Translations under genes and position numbers: made by a program | The notes under the pieces: model-generated | Told to the model about the DNA's origin: nothing | The model's input: only the letters and a program-made list of their open reading frames with translations | Databases searched by the model: none | Source of the DNA: Micromonospora siamensis | Lineage (GTDB): Bacteria; Actinomycetota; Actinomycetes; Mycobacteriales; Micromonosporaceae | Length of the DNA stretch: 64,000 nucleotides | Reading direction: 5' to 3' | NCBI RefSeq assembly: GCF_900090305.1 | Contig: NZ_LT607751.1 | Location: 3,410,001 to 3,474,000, forward strand | Shown here: one piece after another, positions 23,940-32,281 of the stretch | How the letters are laid out: every line of letters begins with the position of its first letter | Position numbering within the stretch: the first letter of the stretch is position 1

Positions 23940-24776
23940 TCAGCCCTTGACCGCGCCGAGGCTGAGCCCGGCGACGATGCGGCGCTGCAGCAGCAGCGTC
24001 AGCACCACCGCGGGTACGGAGTAGAGGGTCGCCAGGGCCGTCATCGGGCCCCAGTCCAGGCCGAACTGGCTCTGGAAGTTGGCGATCGCGATCGGGGTGG
24101 TCTGTGCCCGTACCGAGGTGAGCAGCAGGGCGAAGAGGAACTCGTTCCAGGAGGCGAGGAAGGCGAAGATGGCGGTGACCGCCAGTCCGCCGGATACCAC
24201 CGGCAGGATCACCCGCAGCAGGGCGGTGAACCGGCCGCAGCCGTCGACCAGGGCGGCCTCCTCGATCTCCCGGGGCATCCCCTCGAAGAAGCTGGCCAGC
24301 AGCCAGATCGACAGCGGCAGCGCCACCGTTGTCTGGGCCAGCGCCAGCCCGGTCGGGGTGTCGGTGAGCCCGGCCGCGCCGAGGATGGTGACCAGCGGGA
24401 TGCCGATCGCCACGGCCGGAGCCATCCGGACCAGCAGCGAGCCGGCCATCAGCAGCCGCCCGGCGCGGGTCCGGTAGCGGGTGATCCCCCAGGCGGCCGG
24501 GATCGCCAGGGCCATCGACAGCAGCGTGGCGATGACGGCCGTGCTGACGCTGTTGATGAACGAGGCGGTGACGCCGGGCCGGTTGAGCGCGGTGAGGTAG
24601 TTGTCCAGGGTGAACCGCTGCGGCAGCACGGTCGGCGGCACCGCGATGGCGTCGACGGCCGGCTTGAACGAGGTGAGCACCAGGTAGACGAAGGGGAAGC
24701 CGTAGACCACCACGACGGCGACGGCGGCGGCCCAGAGCAGCCCGGTCCTGACCCGCGCGGCGAGCAGGTGCGACAT
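23940..24776 (-). CDS. ABC sugar transporter permease (MalG type)
   Basis: 278 residues with six predicted helices. The EAA loop EIEEAALVDGCGRFTALLRVILP contacts the ATPase. The C terminus ends RRIVAGLSLGAVKG, a MalG hallmark. Its ATG shares one base with the stop of the first permease gene, so translation is coupled. It belongs to the CUT1 importer of the fructan locus. No ATPase gene is nearby; an unlinked MsiK-type ATPase is expected. Confidence 0.93.
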   Translation of the reverse strand: MSHLLAARVRTGLLWAAAVAVVVVYGFPFVYLVLTSFKPAVDAIAVPPTVLPQRFTLDNYLTALNRPGVTASFINSVSTAVIATLLSMALAIPAAWGITRYRTRAGRLLMAGSLLVRMAPAVAIGIPLVTILGAAGLTDTPTGLALAQTTVALPLSIWLLASFFEGMPREIEEAALVDGCGRFTALLRVILPVVSGGLAVTAIFAFLASWNEFLFALLLTSVRAQTTPIAIANFQSQFGLDWGPMTALATLYSVPAVVLTLLLQRRIVAGLSLGAVKG

Positions 24777-25738
24777 CAGGACTCCTTGCCCGGTCGCCAG
24801 ATGGTCAGCACCGCGACCATCGCGACCACCATCATCACGATCATGAACAGGGTGCTGGTGGCGGCGGCCGTGCCGGGGTCGTTGTAGCTGACCATCGTCC
24901 TGTAGATGGTCAGGCTCAACGTCTCCGACGCCGACTGCGGCCCACCGTCGGTCTGGATGAGGATCACGTCGAACGCCCGGGCGGCGTCCACTCCCCGGAT
25001 GATCAGCGCCACCGCGATCACCGGCCGCAGCAGCGGCAGGGTCACGCTGACCAGGAGCCGCAGTCCGCGGGCGCCGTCGAGGCGGGCGGCCTCGTACAGG
25101 TCCGGCGGGATGGCCTGGAGGCCGGCGTAGAGGACCAGGGTCATGAACGAGGTGGTGAGCCAGATGTCCGGCAGGGCGACCGAGAAGAGCACCAGGTCCG
25201 GGTCGCTGAGCCAGGAGACGTCGCCCGGGTTGTCGAGGATGCCGACCCGGGTGAGCAGCTCGTTGACGATGCCCACGTTGTCGATCATCAGGAACCGCCA
25301 GAGCAGGCCGGCGACCACCGGCGCGATCATCAGCGGATAGAGGAACAGCGTCTGGAGGATCCGGGCCTTCGGGCCGAGCCGGTGGAACAGCAGCGCCACC
25401 GCCAGGCCGAGCACCAGCTCGGCGCTGACCACGATCAGGGTGTACGCCAGCGTCCGCCCGGCCGCCGCCCGGATCCCCGGGTCGGTCAGCGCGGTGAGGT
25501 AGTTGTCCACCCCGGCGAAGCTGCGTCCGTCGCCGAGCCCGGACCCGGTGTAGAGGCTGTCGACCACCAGCTTGACCAGCGGCCAGCCGACCAGCGCCAG
25601 CAGCACCACCGCGGCCGGCGCGGCGAGCAGGGTCGCGTACCCGGCGTCCGACAGCCCGCGGCGGGCCCGTCGCCCACCGGTCGGGGCCGGGGTACGCGGG
25701 GCGCTCCGCGGTGGTGCCGCCTGCGCTGTCGGGCTCAC
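24776..25738 (-). CDS. ABC sugar transporter permease (MalF type)
   Basis: 320 residues from a GTG at 25738, whose codon overlaps the stop of the binding-protein gene by 4 bases. A polar N terminus is followed by six predicted helices, with the EAA loop DLYEAARLDGARGLRLLVSV near residue 220 and FMTLVLYAGLQAIP before it. It pairs with the MalG-type protein to form the importer for the fructan-derived sugar. Confidence 0.93.
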   Translation of the reverse strand: MSPTAQAAPPRSAPRTPAPTGGRRARRGLSDAGYATLLAAPAAVVLLALVGWPLVKLVVDSLYTGSGLGDGRSFAGVDNYLTALTDPGIRAAAGRTLAYTLIVVSAELVLGLAVALLFHRLGPKARILQTLFLYPLMIAPVVAGLLWRFLMIDNVGIVNELLTRVGILDNPGDVSWLSDPDLVLFSVALPDIWLTTSFMTLVLYAGLQAIPPDLYEAARLDGARGLRLLVSVTLPLLRPVIAVALIIRGVDAARAFDVILIQTDGGPQSASETLSLTIYRTMVSYNDPGTAAATSTLFMIVMMVVAMVAVLTIWRPGKES

Positions 25739-27057
25739 TTGACGATGCCCTCGATCTGGGTGCGGGCGGCCTTGAGCAGGGCGGCGTAGTCCGCGCCCGG
25801 GGTGAGTGCCTTCTGGATCGTGGGCACCAGCACGCTGTCGACGATCCGCTGCCAGTGCGGGCTGGCCGGGCGCGGCCGGGTGGCGCTCGCGTTGAGGGTG
25901 GACAGCAGCGGACCGAACGACTCGAAGCCGGGCTTTTCCGCGTACGACTGGTAGGCGGACTTGCGGGCGGCCAGGCCGAGGCTGGTCTCGATGCTCAGCG
26001 CGTTGTTGTCGTAGGCGGCCTTGATGAACTGCTTGGCCAGGTCGGCCTTGGCGCCGCCCTGCGGGGCGGACAGGTACCACGGCCCGGGGATGCCGGCGAC
26101 CCCGGCGGTGCCGCCGATCATCGGCGCGGCGCCGACCTTGCCGGCCACCTTGGCGTCGGCGGGAATCTGCCGGTACGCGTGCGCCCAGAACCGGGTCATC
26201 GCGGTCTGGCCCTGGTTGAACAGGTTCTGCGCGGCGCTCCAGTCGGTCTGCGCGGCGCCGGCCGGGGCGACCTTGTGCTTGTTGTTGAGGTCTGCGTAGA
26301 AGGTCAGCGCGGCCAGGTGCTGGGCGTTGTCGACGATGACGTTGCCGCTGTCGTCGAGGACCACGCCGGGGGAGCCGGCCTGGAGCACGTGGGCCAGCCA
26401 CTCGGTCTCCACCGCGCCCTTGACGTCGGTGCCGTAGAGCTTCTGGCCGGGCCGGGTGAAGAAGACGGCGATGTCGGTGAACTGCTGCCAGGTGGTGGGC
26501 GGGGCGAGGGGGTAGCCGTACTTCTTCTCGAAGGCGGCCTTCTCCTTGGGGTCCTCGAAGAGGTCCTTGCGGTAGAACAGGATCTCGCTGTTGGTCCAGA
26601 CCGGCATGCCGATGAACTTGCCGCCGGACTGCGCCTCCTGGACCAGCGCCGGGAACAGGTCGTTCTTCACCTCGGCGGTGAACAGGTCGTCGAGCGGGGC
26701 GAGCTTACCGGCCAGCAACGGGATCCAGACTGCGTCGACGGCGCACACGTCGAACGACGCGCGGTTGCCGGACAGCTCGCTGGTCAGCCGGTTGAACAGC
26801 CCGTCGTAGGGGAGCTCGACCAGGGTGACGGTGGTGCCGGTGTCCTGCTTGAACTTGTCGGCCACGGGCTGGAGCTCGATCTTGCCGCCGCCCTCGCAGG
26901 CGACGGTGAGGGTCTTGTCGTCGCCGGAGCCGCCGGCGGCGGTGCTGCCACCGGCGCCGCAGCCGGTCGTGCCGAGCAGCGCCGCCGCGCCGGCGCCGAC
27001 GCCCAGGCCGAGGAAGCCACGGCGGGGCCAGCCGCTGGTTGTCGCGCGAGATGCCAT
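25735..27057 (-). CDS. ABC transporter sugar-binding lipoprotein
   Basis: 440 residues from the ATG at 27057 (CGGAGC SD). The signal region carries RRGFLG (Tat-like) and a lipobox LGTTGC near residue 32, so it is a membrane lipoprotein. Family 1 extracellular solute-binding features follow: VPYDGLF-like loop ELPYDGLFNRL, FDVCAVDAVWIPLLAGKLAPL, GMPVWTNSEILFYRKDLFEDP and GPWYL. The expected ligand is a difructose dianhydride or a short fructo-oligosaccharide. First gene of the operon behind a repressed promoter at 27137-27198. Confidence 0.92.
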   Translation of the reverse strand: MASRATTSGWPRRGFLGLGVGAGAAALLGTTGCGAGGSTAAGGSGDDKTLTVACEGGGKIELQPVADKFKQDTGTTVTLVELPYDGLFNRLTSELSGNRASFDVCAVDAVWIPLLAGKLAPLDDLFTAEVKNDLFPALVQEAQSGGKFIGMPVWTNSEILFYRKDLFEDPKEKAAFEKKYGYPLAPPTTWQQFTDIAVFFTRPGQKLYGTDVKGAVETEWLAHVLQAGSPGVVLDDSGNVIVDNAQHLAALTFYADLNNKHKVAPAGAAQTDWSAAQNLFNQGQTAMTRFWAHAYRQIPADAKVAGKVGAAPMIGGTAGVAGIPGPWYLSAPQGGAKADLAKQFIKAAYDNNALSIETSLGLAARKSAYQSYAEKPGFESFGPLLSTLNASATRPRPASPHWQRIVDSVLVPTIQKALTPGADYAALLKAARTQIEGIVK

Positions 27058-27136
27058 GGTTCTGCTCCGTTCGAAGGGGTGGTCCGGGCGCGTGGGGGCG
27101 CACGCCGGAGCGTGTGGTGGGTGGTCGGTGAGGCGG

Positions 27137-27168
27137 TTGCCAAAACCTTTTGGCAAAAGCTTTTGGCA
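27137..27168 (-). promoter_or_regulatory. Overlapping LacI-type operators of the ABC/GH172 operon
   Basis: TGCCAAAACCTTTTGGCA (27138-27155) is an 8+8 palindrome, extended by one base on each side. It overlaps a second perfect palindrome CAAAAGCTTTTG (27154-27165). CTTTTGGCA is thus repeated in tandem. Two repressor dimers could bind side by side just after the predicted -10 box. Confidence 0.8.
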
Positions 27169-27169
27169 G

Positions 27170-27198
27170 AGCGTAGGGGCGGTTTCCGTGTCGGTCAA
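27170..27198 (-). promoter_or_regulatory. Promoter of the ABC/GH172 operon
   Basis: On the minus strand, TTGACC (27193-27198) and TACGCT (27170-27175) are separated by exactly 17 bases, matching a housekeeping sigma-70-type promoter. The operator cluster follows immediately, so a bound repressor would cover the transcription start. Confidence 0.65.
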
Positions 27199-27222
27199 GG
27201 GTCGAGCCGGTAAATTCCTGCG

Positions 27223-28248
27223 TCAGACCGAGGCGCGGGAGACCAGCGGGCAGGGCAGCCGGGTCGCGCCGGGCGGCAGCGGGGTCGCACCGACCAGATG
27301 TTCGACCGCCCGCCGGCCCATCTCGCGGTAGGGCAGGGCCACCGTGGTCAGGGCCGGTCGCAGGTGGGCCGCGATCTCCTCGCGGTTGTCGAAACCGATC
27401 ACCGCGACGTCCCCCGGCACCCGTAGACCGCGCTCGCGCAGCAGGTCGTACGCGCCCATCGCCATCCAGTCGTTGGCGCAGAACAGCGCCGTCGGTGGCT
27501 CGGGCAGGTCCAGCAGCGCGGCGGCCCCGGTGTGGCCGGACTCCTGCCACCAGTCACCGACACGGATCAGCCGCTGGTCGACCTCGACGCCCGCCCCGGC
27601 CAGCGCGTCCCGCCAGCCGGCCAGTCGGCCCGCCGAGGCCGGGTAGTCCGGCGGGCCGTTGACCAGGCCGATCCGCCGGTGTCCCGCCGCGAGCAGGGTG
27701 TCGGTGGCGAGCCGCCCGCCCTGCCGCTCGTCGGGCACCAGCGCCGGCAGCCGGCCGTCGGCCTCGACGCAGTCCACCAGCACGGTCGGCGGCAACCCGG
27801 CCACCTCGCCGTCGAGGGACACCTCACGGTGGTGATCGGTGGCCAGCATCAGCCCCTCGACCTGCCAGCGGGTCATCGCGGCGGCGGCGTCCAGCAGCGA
27901 GCCGGCGCCACTGTCGGTGTCCACGATGAGCAGGGTGCGACCGTGCCGCGCCGCGGCCTCCTGCGCGCCGGCGATGATGCCCACCGCGTACGGGGTGGTG
28001 GCGATCGCGTCGGTGACCAGGCCGAGTACGCCGCTGCGCCGGGAGCGCAGACCCCGGGCCAGCTCGTTCGGCCGGAAGCCGAGCTGTTCCACGGCCGCCC
28101 ACACCTTGGCCCGGGTGGCCGCCGGGATGGCCACGCCGGTGACGCCGTTGACCACGAACGAGACGGTCGTCCGGGACACGCCGGCCAGCCGGGCCACGTC
28201 CTGCTGTGACGGTCGGGTCGGGCGCTCACTCGTCACCCGGCCGAGCAT
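27223..28248 (-). CDS. LacI-family repressor of the fructan locus, paralogue B
   Basis: 341 residues. HTH SQQDVARLAGVSRTTVSFVV is near residues 14-33, the hinge is RPNELARGLRSRRS, and the effector domain includes GLVTDAIATTPYAVGIIAGA and ends CPLVSRASV. It is transcribed away from the inulin fructotransferase genes, sharing the divergent region that holds the palindrome TAACACGTGTTA. The start could be the ATG at 28248 or the GTG at 28236; neither has a strong SD. Likely sensor of a fructan-derived sugar. Confidence 0.92.
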   Translation of the reverse strand: MLGRVTSERPTRPSQQDVARLAGVSRTTVSFVVNGVTGVAIPAATRAKVWAAVEQLGFRPNELARGLRSRRSGVLGLVTDAIATTPYAVGIIAGAQEAAARHGRTLLIVDTDSGAGSLLDAAAAMTRWQVEGLMLATDHHREVSLDGEVAGLPPTVLVDCVEADGRLPALVPDERQGGRLATDTLLAAGHRRIGLVNGPPDYPASAGRLAGWRDALAGAGVEVDQRLIRVGDWWQESGHTGAAALLDLPEPPTALFCANDWMAMGAYDLLRERGLRVPGDVAVIGFDNREEIAAHLRPALTTVALPYREMGRRAVEHLVGATPLPPGATRLPCPLVSRASV

Positions 28249-28267
28249 ATCGGTAGGCGTCGGTGTC

Positions 28268-28306
28268 TTGACAGCGCGCGGACCGGGCGAGTACTAACAC
28301 GTGTTA
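28268..28306 (+). promoter_or_regulatory. Promoter and LacI operator of the inulin fructotransferase unit
   Basis: TTGACA (28268-28273) and TACTAA (28292-28297) have an 18-base spacer. The perfect 12-bp palindrome TAACACGTGTTA (28295-28306) overlaps the -10 box. Binding there should block this promoter and possibly also the divergent LacI gene. The operator differs from the one in front of the ABC operon. Confidence 0.75.
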
Positions 28307-28383
28307 ACGCCGGGTTGCCCGGCTGTTTCGCACTCTCCCCGACCGACCCGGCCCCCACCGGCACCCCGCACCAGGAGAGTTCC

Positions 28384-28572
28384 ATGGACCCTCGCCAACT
28401 GCCCCGCCGTACCCTGCTGCGGGCGCTCGCCCTCGGCGTCGCCGCCGTCCCCGCGGCCCTCGGCGCGACACCCGCCGCCGCCGCGCCGCCCGCGGCCCCC
28501 GGTGCCCGCGCCGACGCCCCCACCGTCGCCGCCGGGCGCCCCTCGCACGCCCACCTCATCGGCGTGCTCTGA
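28384..28572 (+). CDS. Tat signal-peptide micro-ORF preceding the fructotransferase
   Basis: 62 codons with an AGGAGAG SD. The start MDPRQLPRRTLLRALALG has a twin-arginine-like motif, a hydrophobic core and an Ala-rich cleavage region (ATPAAAAPPA). About 20 residues follow, then a stop. It looks like the signal peptide missing from the fructotransferase that starts 37 bases later in the +1 frame. It may be a frameshifted N terminus, a sequencing error, or a genuine separate peptide. Strong G/C third-position bias up to the stop argues that it is translated. Confidence 0.6.
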   Translation: MDPRQLPRRTLLRALALGVAAVPAALGATPAAAAPPAAPGARADAPTVAAGRPSHAHLIGVL

Positions 28573-28609
28573 CCTCACCGGCCCCGCCCATCGCCTGCAA
28601 GGGAGTCCC

Positions 28610-29815
28610 ATGTCGACCGTGTACGACGTGACCACCTGGACCGTCCCCGGCAACCCCGCCGTCACCTGCTGGACCGACGTCGGCGCGGTGATCAACAGCA
28701 TCATCGCCGCCGTGAAGGCCGGCCAGCCCGACCAGAACAGCAAGCCGGGAGCGGTGATCTACCTGCCGCCCGGCGACTATCCGCTGAAGACCCGGGTCGA
28801 GGTGGACGTCAGCTACCTGACCATCAAGGGCTCCGGGCACGGCTTCACCTCCTCCAGCATCCGCTACAACTCCGGCGACACCTCCTCCTGGTGGGAGATC
28901 TGGCCCGGCGGCAGCCGGATCCGGGTGCAGAACACCGACGGGCGGGCCGAGGCGTTCCGGGTCGCCCGCACCGGCAACCCCCGGCTCAGCTCGGTGGTCT
29001 TCGAGAACTTCTGCCTCGACGGGGTCGGCTTCACCCCCGACCAGAACTCGTACCGCAACGGCAAGGTCGGGATCCTGGTCGACACCGCCAACGACGCCTT
29101 CCGGATCGAACGGATGGGCTTCGTCTACCTGGAACGCGCCCTGGTCGTCCGGGACGCCGACGCGCTCAGCGTCAGCGACAACTTCATCGCCGAGTGCGGC
29201 AACTGCGTCGAGCTGATCGGAAGCGGTCAGGCGTCCAAGGTCACCGACAACCTGATCGGCGCCGGCTACGTCGGCTACTCGCTCTTCGCCGAGGGACACG
29301 AGGGGCTGCTGGTCACCGCGAACAACATCTTCCCCCGGGGGAAGAGCGCCATCCAGTTCAGGAACACCAACCGCTCGTCGATCACCGCGAACCGGCTGCA
29401 CGGCTTCTATCCCGGCATGATCACCTTCGAGGGGTTGAACAAGGAGAACCTGGTCAGCGGCAACCACCTGCGCCGGGAGGCCGAGCCGTGGGGGCCGATG
29501 CAGCCGTACGGCAACGGCCGCGACGACCTGTTCGGCGTGATCCAGCTGCGCGGCGACAACAACCTGGTCACCGGCAACCTGATCGCCTGGTACGTCGACC
29601 CGGCCAAGATCACCCCGGCCGGCGCCACCCCGACGATGATCCTGGTCGCCTCGGGCGCCAGCAACGTGATCGCCACCAACCACGTGGTGGCCAACGTGGG
29701 CGTGAAGACCGTCGTGCTCGACGCCACCACCACCGGCACCCGGGTGCTGGACAGCGGCACCGCCGCGCAGTTCCAGGCGTACACCGGCAGTTACGCCTTC
29801 CGGGCCACGCCGTGA
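28610..29815 (+). CDS. GH91 inulin fructotransferase (difructose-anhydride forming)
   Basis: 401 residues. A right-handed beta-helix enzyme that cleaves inulin by intramolecular fructosyl transfer, releasing difructose dianhydrides without water. YDVTTWTVPGNPAVTCWTDV, GAVIYLPPGDYPLKTRVEVD and YLTIKGSGHGFTSSSIRY match known Arthrobacter enzymes. Asp190 (VSDNF) and Glu201 (NCVEL) have the D-x10-E spacing described for the catalytic pair. The frame has no signal peptide; its own SD (AAGGGAG) and ATG are good. GH172 linkage suggests the product is DFA I rather than DFA III. The next gene starts inside its stop codon. Confidence 0.9.
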   Translation: MSTVYDVTTWTVPGNPAVTCWTDVGAVINSIIAAVKAGQPDQNSKPGAVIYLPPGDYPLKTRVEVDVSYLTIKGSGHGFTSSSIRYNSGDTSSWWEIWPGGSRIRVQNTDGRAEAFRVARTGNPRLSSVVFENFCLDGVGFTPDQNSYRNGKVGILVDTANDAFRIERMGFVYLERALVVRDADALSVSDNFIAECGNCVELIGSGQASKVTDNLIGAGYVGYSLFAEGHEGLLVTANNIFPRGKSAIQFRNTNRSSITANRLHGFYPGMITFEGLNKENLVSGNHLRREAEPWGPMQPYGNGRDDLFGVIQLRGDNNLVTGNLIAWYVDPAKITPAGATPTMILVASGASNVIATNHVVANVGVKTVVLDATTTGTRVLDSGTAAQFQAYTGSYAFRATP

Positions 29816-32232
29816 GCCGGCGTACCCGCACGGGGGTGTGGCTCGCACTGGTCGCGACCGTGCTGGCGCTGCTGCCGGGACTGCCCGCAGCGGCCGGCAC
29901 GCCCGGCGACTATCCCGAGTTCCCCTACCCGGCGACCGGCTACACCGAGCCACAGCGTGGGCAGTTCCACTTCAGCCCCCGGGCCGGCTGGATGAACGAC
30001 ATCAACGCCCCGCTCTGGCACAACGGGCAGTACCACCTGTTCTTCCAGCACAACCCGCACGGGCTGACCTGGGACACCATGCACTGGGGGCACGCCACCT
30101 CGCCGGACCTGGTGCACTGGACGCAGAAGCCGATCGCGCTGGAACCGGGCGTCCACCCCGGTGATCTGTGGTCCGGCGGCGGCGTCGTCGACACCGCCGA
30201 CACCGCCGGCCTCAAGACCGGCGCCGACGCCCCGATCGTGGTGTTCACCGGCACCAACGGGGTCAGCCTCGCCTACAGCAACGACGGTGGCCGCACCTTC
30301 CAGAACTACGACGGCGGGCGTCAGGTGCTCGCCCTGCCCGCCAACAGCCGCGACCCGAAGGTCTTCTGGCACGCCCCCACCGGGCGGTGGGTGATGGTGG
30401 TCTGGACCGACAACGGCGGCAACGCCGCCCTCATCTACACCTCGCCCAACCTGCGCGACTGGACCTGGCGCAGCCGGTACGCCGCGGACTGGCTGCTGGA
30501 GTGCCCCGACCTGTTCGCCCTGCCGCTGGACGGCACCGGCCCCACGAGATGGGTGCTCACCGACGCCAGCGGCGAGTACGTCGTCGGTGGCTTCGACGGC
30601 GCCACCTTCACCGCCGACTCGCCCACCCCGCAACGGATGGACCAGGGCGCGAACAGCTACTTCGGCACGTTCTACGCCGGACTCACCTTCCAGAACATGC
30701 CCGACGGCAGGGTCGTGCAGATGGCCTGGCAGCCCGGTAACACCGGCAAGGGCTGGACCGGCAACGCCACCGTCCCGGTGCAACTGGGCCTGCGCAGCTA
30801 TCCGGAGGGGGTCCGGCTCACCCGGTTCCCGGTGGCGGAGCTGGCCACCCTGCGCACCAGCAGCCAGAGCTGGGCCGACCGCACGGTCACCGCCGACCCG
30901 GCCACCGACCCGCTCGTCGGCCTCACCGCCGACACCTACGAGCTGGTCGCCGAGTTCGACACCGCCGCCAGCACCGCCAGCCGCTTCGGCTTCGACCTGC
31001 ACCGGCGGGCCGACGGCAGCTACGACCGGCGGGTCGCGTACGACCGTGCGGCGCAGACCCTGTACGGGGCACCGCTGGCCCCGGCCGGCGGACGGGTGAA
31101 GATGCGGATCCTCGTCGACCGCGGGCAGTTGGAGATCTTCGGCAACGACGGGAAGCTGTCCTACACCGACAACGTCGCCTTCGACTCGTCCCCTGGCAGC
31201 CAGGGGCTACGGCTGTTCGCCGAGGGCGGCGGGGTGCGGGTGGTCTCGTTGCAACTGCACCGGATCGGCTCCACCTGGGGGCAGGGCGAGTCCACCCTGG
31301 AGGGCAACCTCGCCGGGCCGTGGACCACTGCCGGCGGCACCTGGACCGACGTGACCGGCGGCAAACGCGGCGAGGCCATCGGGGACGGCTTCTACCTCAG
31401 TGGCAGCACCGCCGGGGACGTCGCGTACGAGGCCGACGTGCGGCTGGAGACCGCGGCGGCGGCCGGGATCACCGTCCGGGCCAGCGCCGACGGGTCCGCC
31501 CACTACACCGCCAACGTCGACGCCGCCGGGCTGGTCAAGCTCTGGCGACCGGGTCGGGACATCGCGGTGTACCCGACCCCGGTCAGCCGGGGGCGGACCT
31601 ATCACCTCAAGCTGGTGGCCAGCGGGTCGAGCCTGAAGGTCTACCTGGACCACGGCGCCACCCCGGTGATCGACGCGACCGACACCGCGTACGCCACCGG
31701 CCGGCTCGGGGTCAACGTCTTCGCGGGGGCGGCGGTGGCGCAGAACGCCCAGCGGGACGCCGCGGGGTTCCGCACCAACCTCGGTCAGCGGTGGAACCCG
31801 GTGGCGGGGGAGTGGACCGTGCCGACCGGCGGGCTGCGCGGGCGGCGGATGGACAACGGTTTCCGGCTCAGCGAGCGCACCGCCGGTGACCTGACCCTCA
31901 CCGGGGACGTCCGGGTGCTCGCCGGCCGGGCCGCCGGGCTGACCTTCCGGGCCAGCACCGACGGCGCCGCCCACTACACCGTCAACGTCGACACCGACGG
32001 GCTGGTCAAGCTCTGGCGGCCGGGCCGGGACATCGCCACCTGGCCGACGACGATCGTGCCGGGGCGCACGTACCGGTTGCGGGTGGCCGCCACCGGGCCG
32101 CGGATCCAGGTCTTCTTCGCCGGTGGCGCGACGCCGGTCATCGACGTCGCCGACGGCACGTACGCCACCGGGCGGGTCGGGGTGAACGTCTTCGACTCGG
32201 TCGCCGAGTTCCAGGACGTGACGATCGGCTGA
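29812..32232 (+). CDS. Secreted GH32 fructanase (levanase/inulinase) with tandem beta-sandwich domains
   Basis: 806 residues, GTG start overlapping the previous stop by 4 bases (GTGA). A Sec signal peptide (VWLALVATVLALLPGLPAAAG) precedes a full GH32 domain: nucleophile Asp63 in GWMNDINAP, Asp181 in SRDPKVFW, and acid/base Glu230 in LLECPDLF. The GH32 C-terminal sandwich reaches about residue 480. Two homologous domains follow (about 485-641 and 660-805), sharing AHYTxNVDxxGLVKLWRPGR and ATGRxGVNVF. They are probably CBM66-like fructan-binding modules. Likely exo-acting on extracellular fructan beside the fructotransferase. Confidence 0.92.
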   Translation: MSRRTRTGVWLALVATVLALLPGLPAAAGTPGDYPEFPYPATGYTEPQRGQFHFSPRAGWMNDINAPLWHNGQYHLFFQHNPHGLTWDTMHWGHATSPDLVHWTQKPIALEPGVHPGDLWSGGGVVDTADTAGLKTGADAPIVVFTGTNGVSLAYSNDGGRTFQNYDGGRQVLALPANSRDPKVFWHAPTGRWVMVVWTDNGGNAALIYTSPNLRDWTWRSRYAADWLLECPDLFALPLDGTGPTRWVLTDASGEYVVGGFDGATFTADSPTPQRMDQGANSYFGTFYAGLTFQNMPDGRVVQMAWQPGNTGKGWTGNATVPVQLGLRSYPEGVRLTRFPVAELATLRTSSQSWADRTVTADPATDPLVGLTADTYELVAEFDTAASTASRFGFDLHRRADGSYDRRVAYDRAAQTLYGAPLAPAGGRVKMRILVDRGQLEIFGNDGKLSYTDNVAFDSSPGSQGLRLFAEGGGVRVVSLQLHRIGSTWGQGESTLEGNLAGPWTTAGGTWTDVTGGKRGEAIGDGFYLSGSTAGDVAYEADVRLETAAAAGITVRASADGSAHYTANVDAAGLVKLWRPGRDIAVYPTPVSRGRTYHLKLVASGSSLKVYLDHGATPVIDATDTAYATGRLGVNVFAGAAVAQNAQRDAAGFRTNLGQRWNPVAGEWTVPTGGLRGRRMDNGFRLSERTAGDLTLTGDVRVLAGRAAGLTFRASTDGAAHYTVNVDTDGLVKLWRPGRDIATWPTTIVPGRTYRLRVAATGPRIQVFFAGGATPVIDVADGTYATGRVGVNVFDSVAEFQDVTIG

Positions 32233-32235
32233 CCG

Positions 32236-32274
32236 CCGGGGCACCGGGCCGGGTTCGCCGGCCCGGTGCCCCGG
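32236..32274. terminator. Bidirectional 17-bp stem terminator
   Basis: A perfect 17-bp stem (32236-32252 with 32258-32274) and 5-base loop GTTCG lies between the convergent fructanase and MFS genes, 3 bases from the fructanase stop. Confidence 0.9.
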
Positions 32275-32281
32275 CCGCCGC

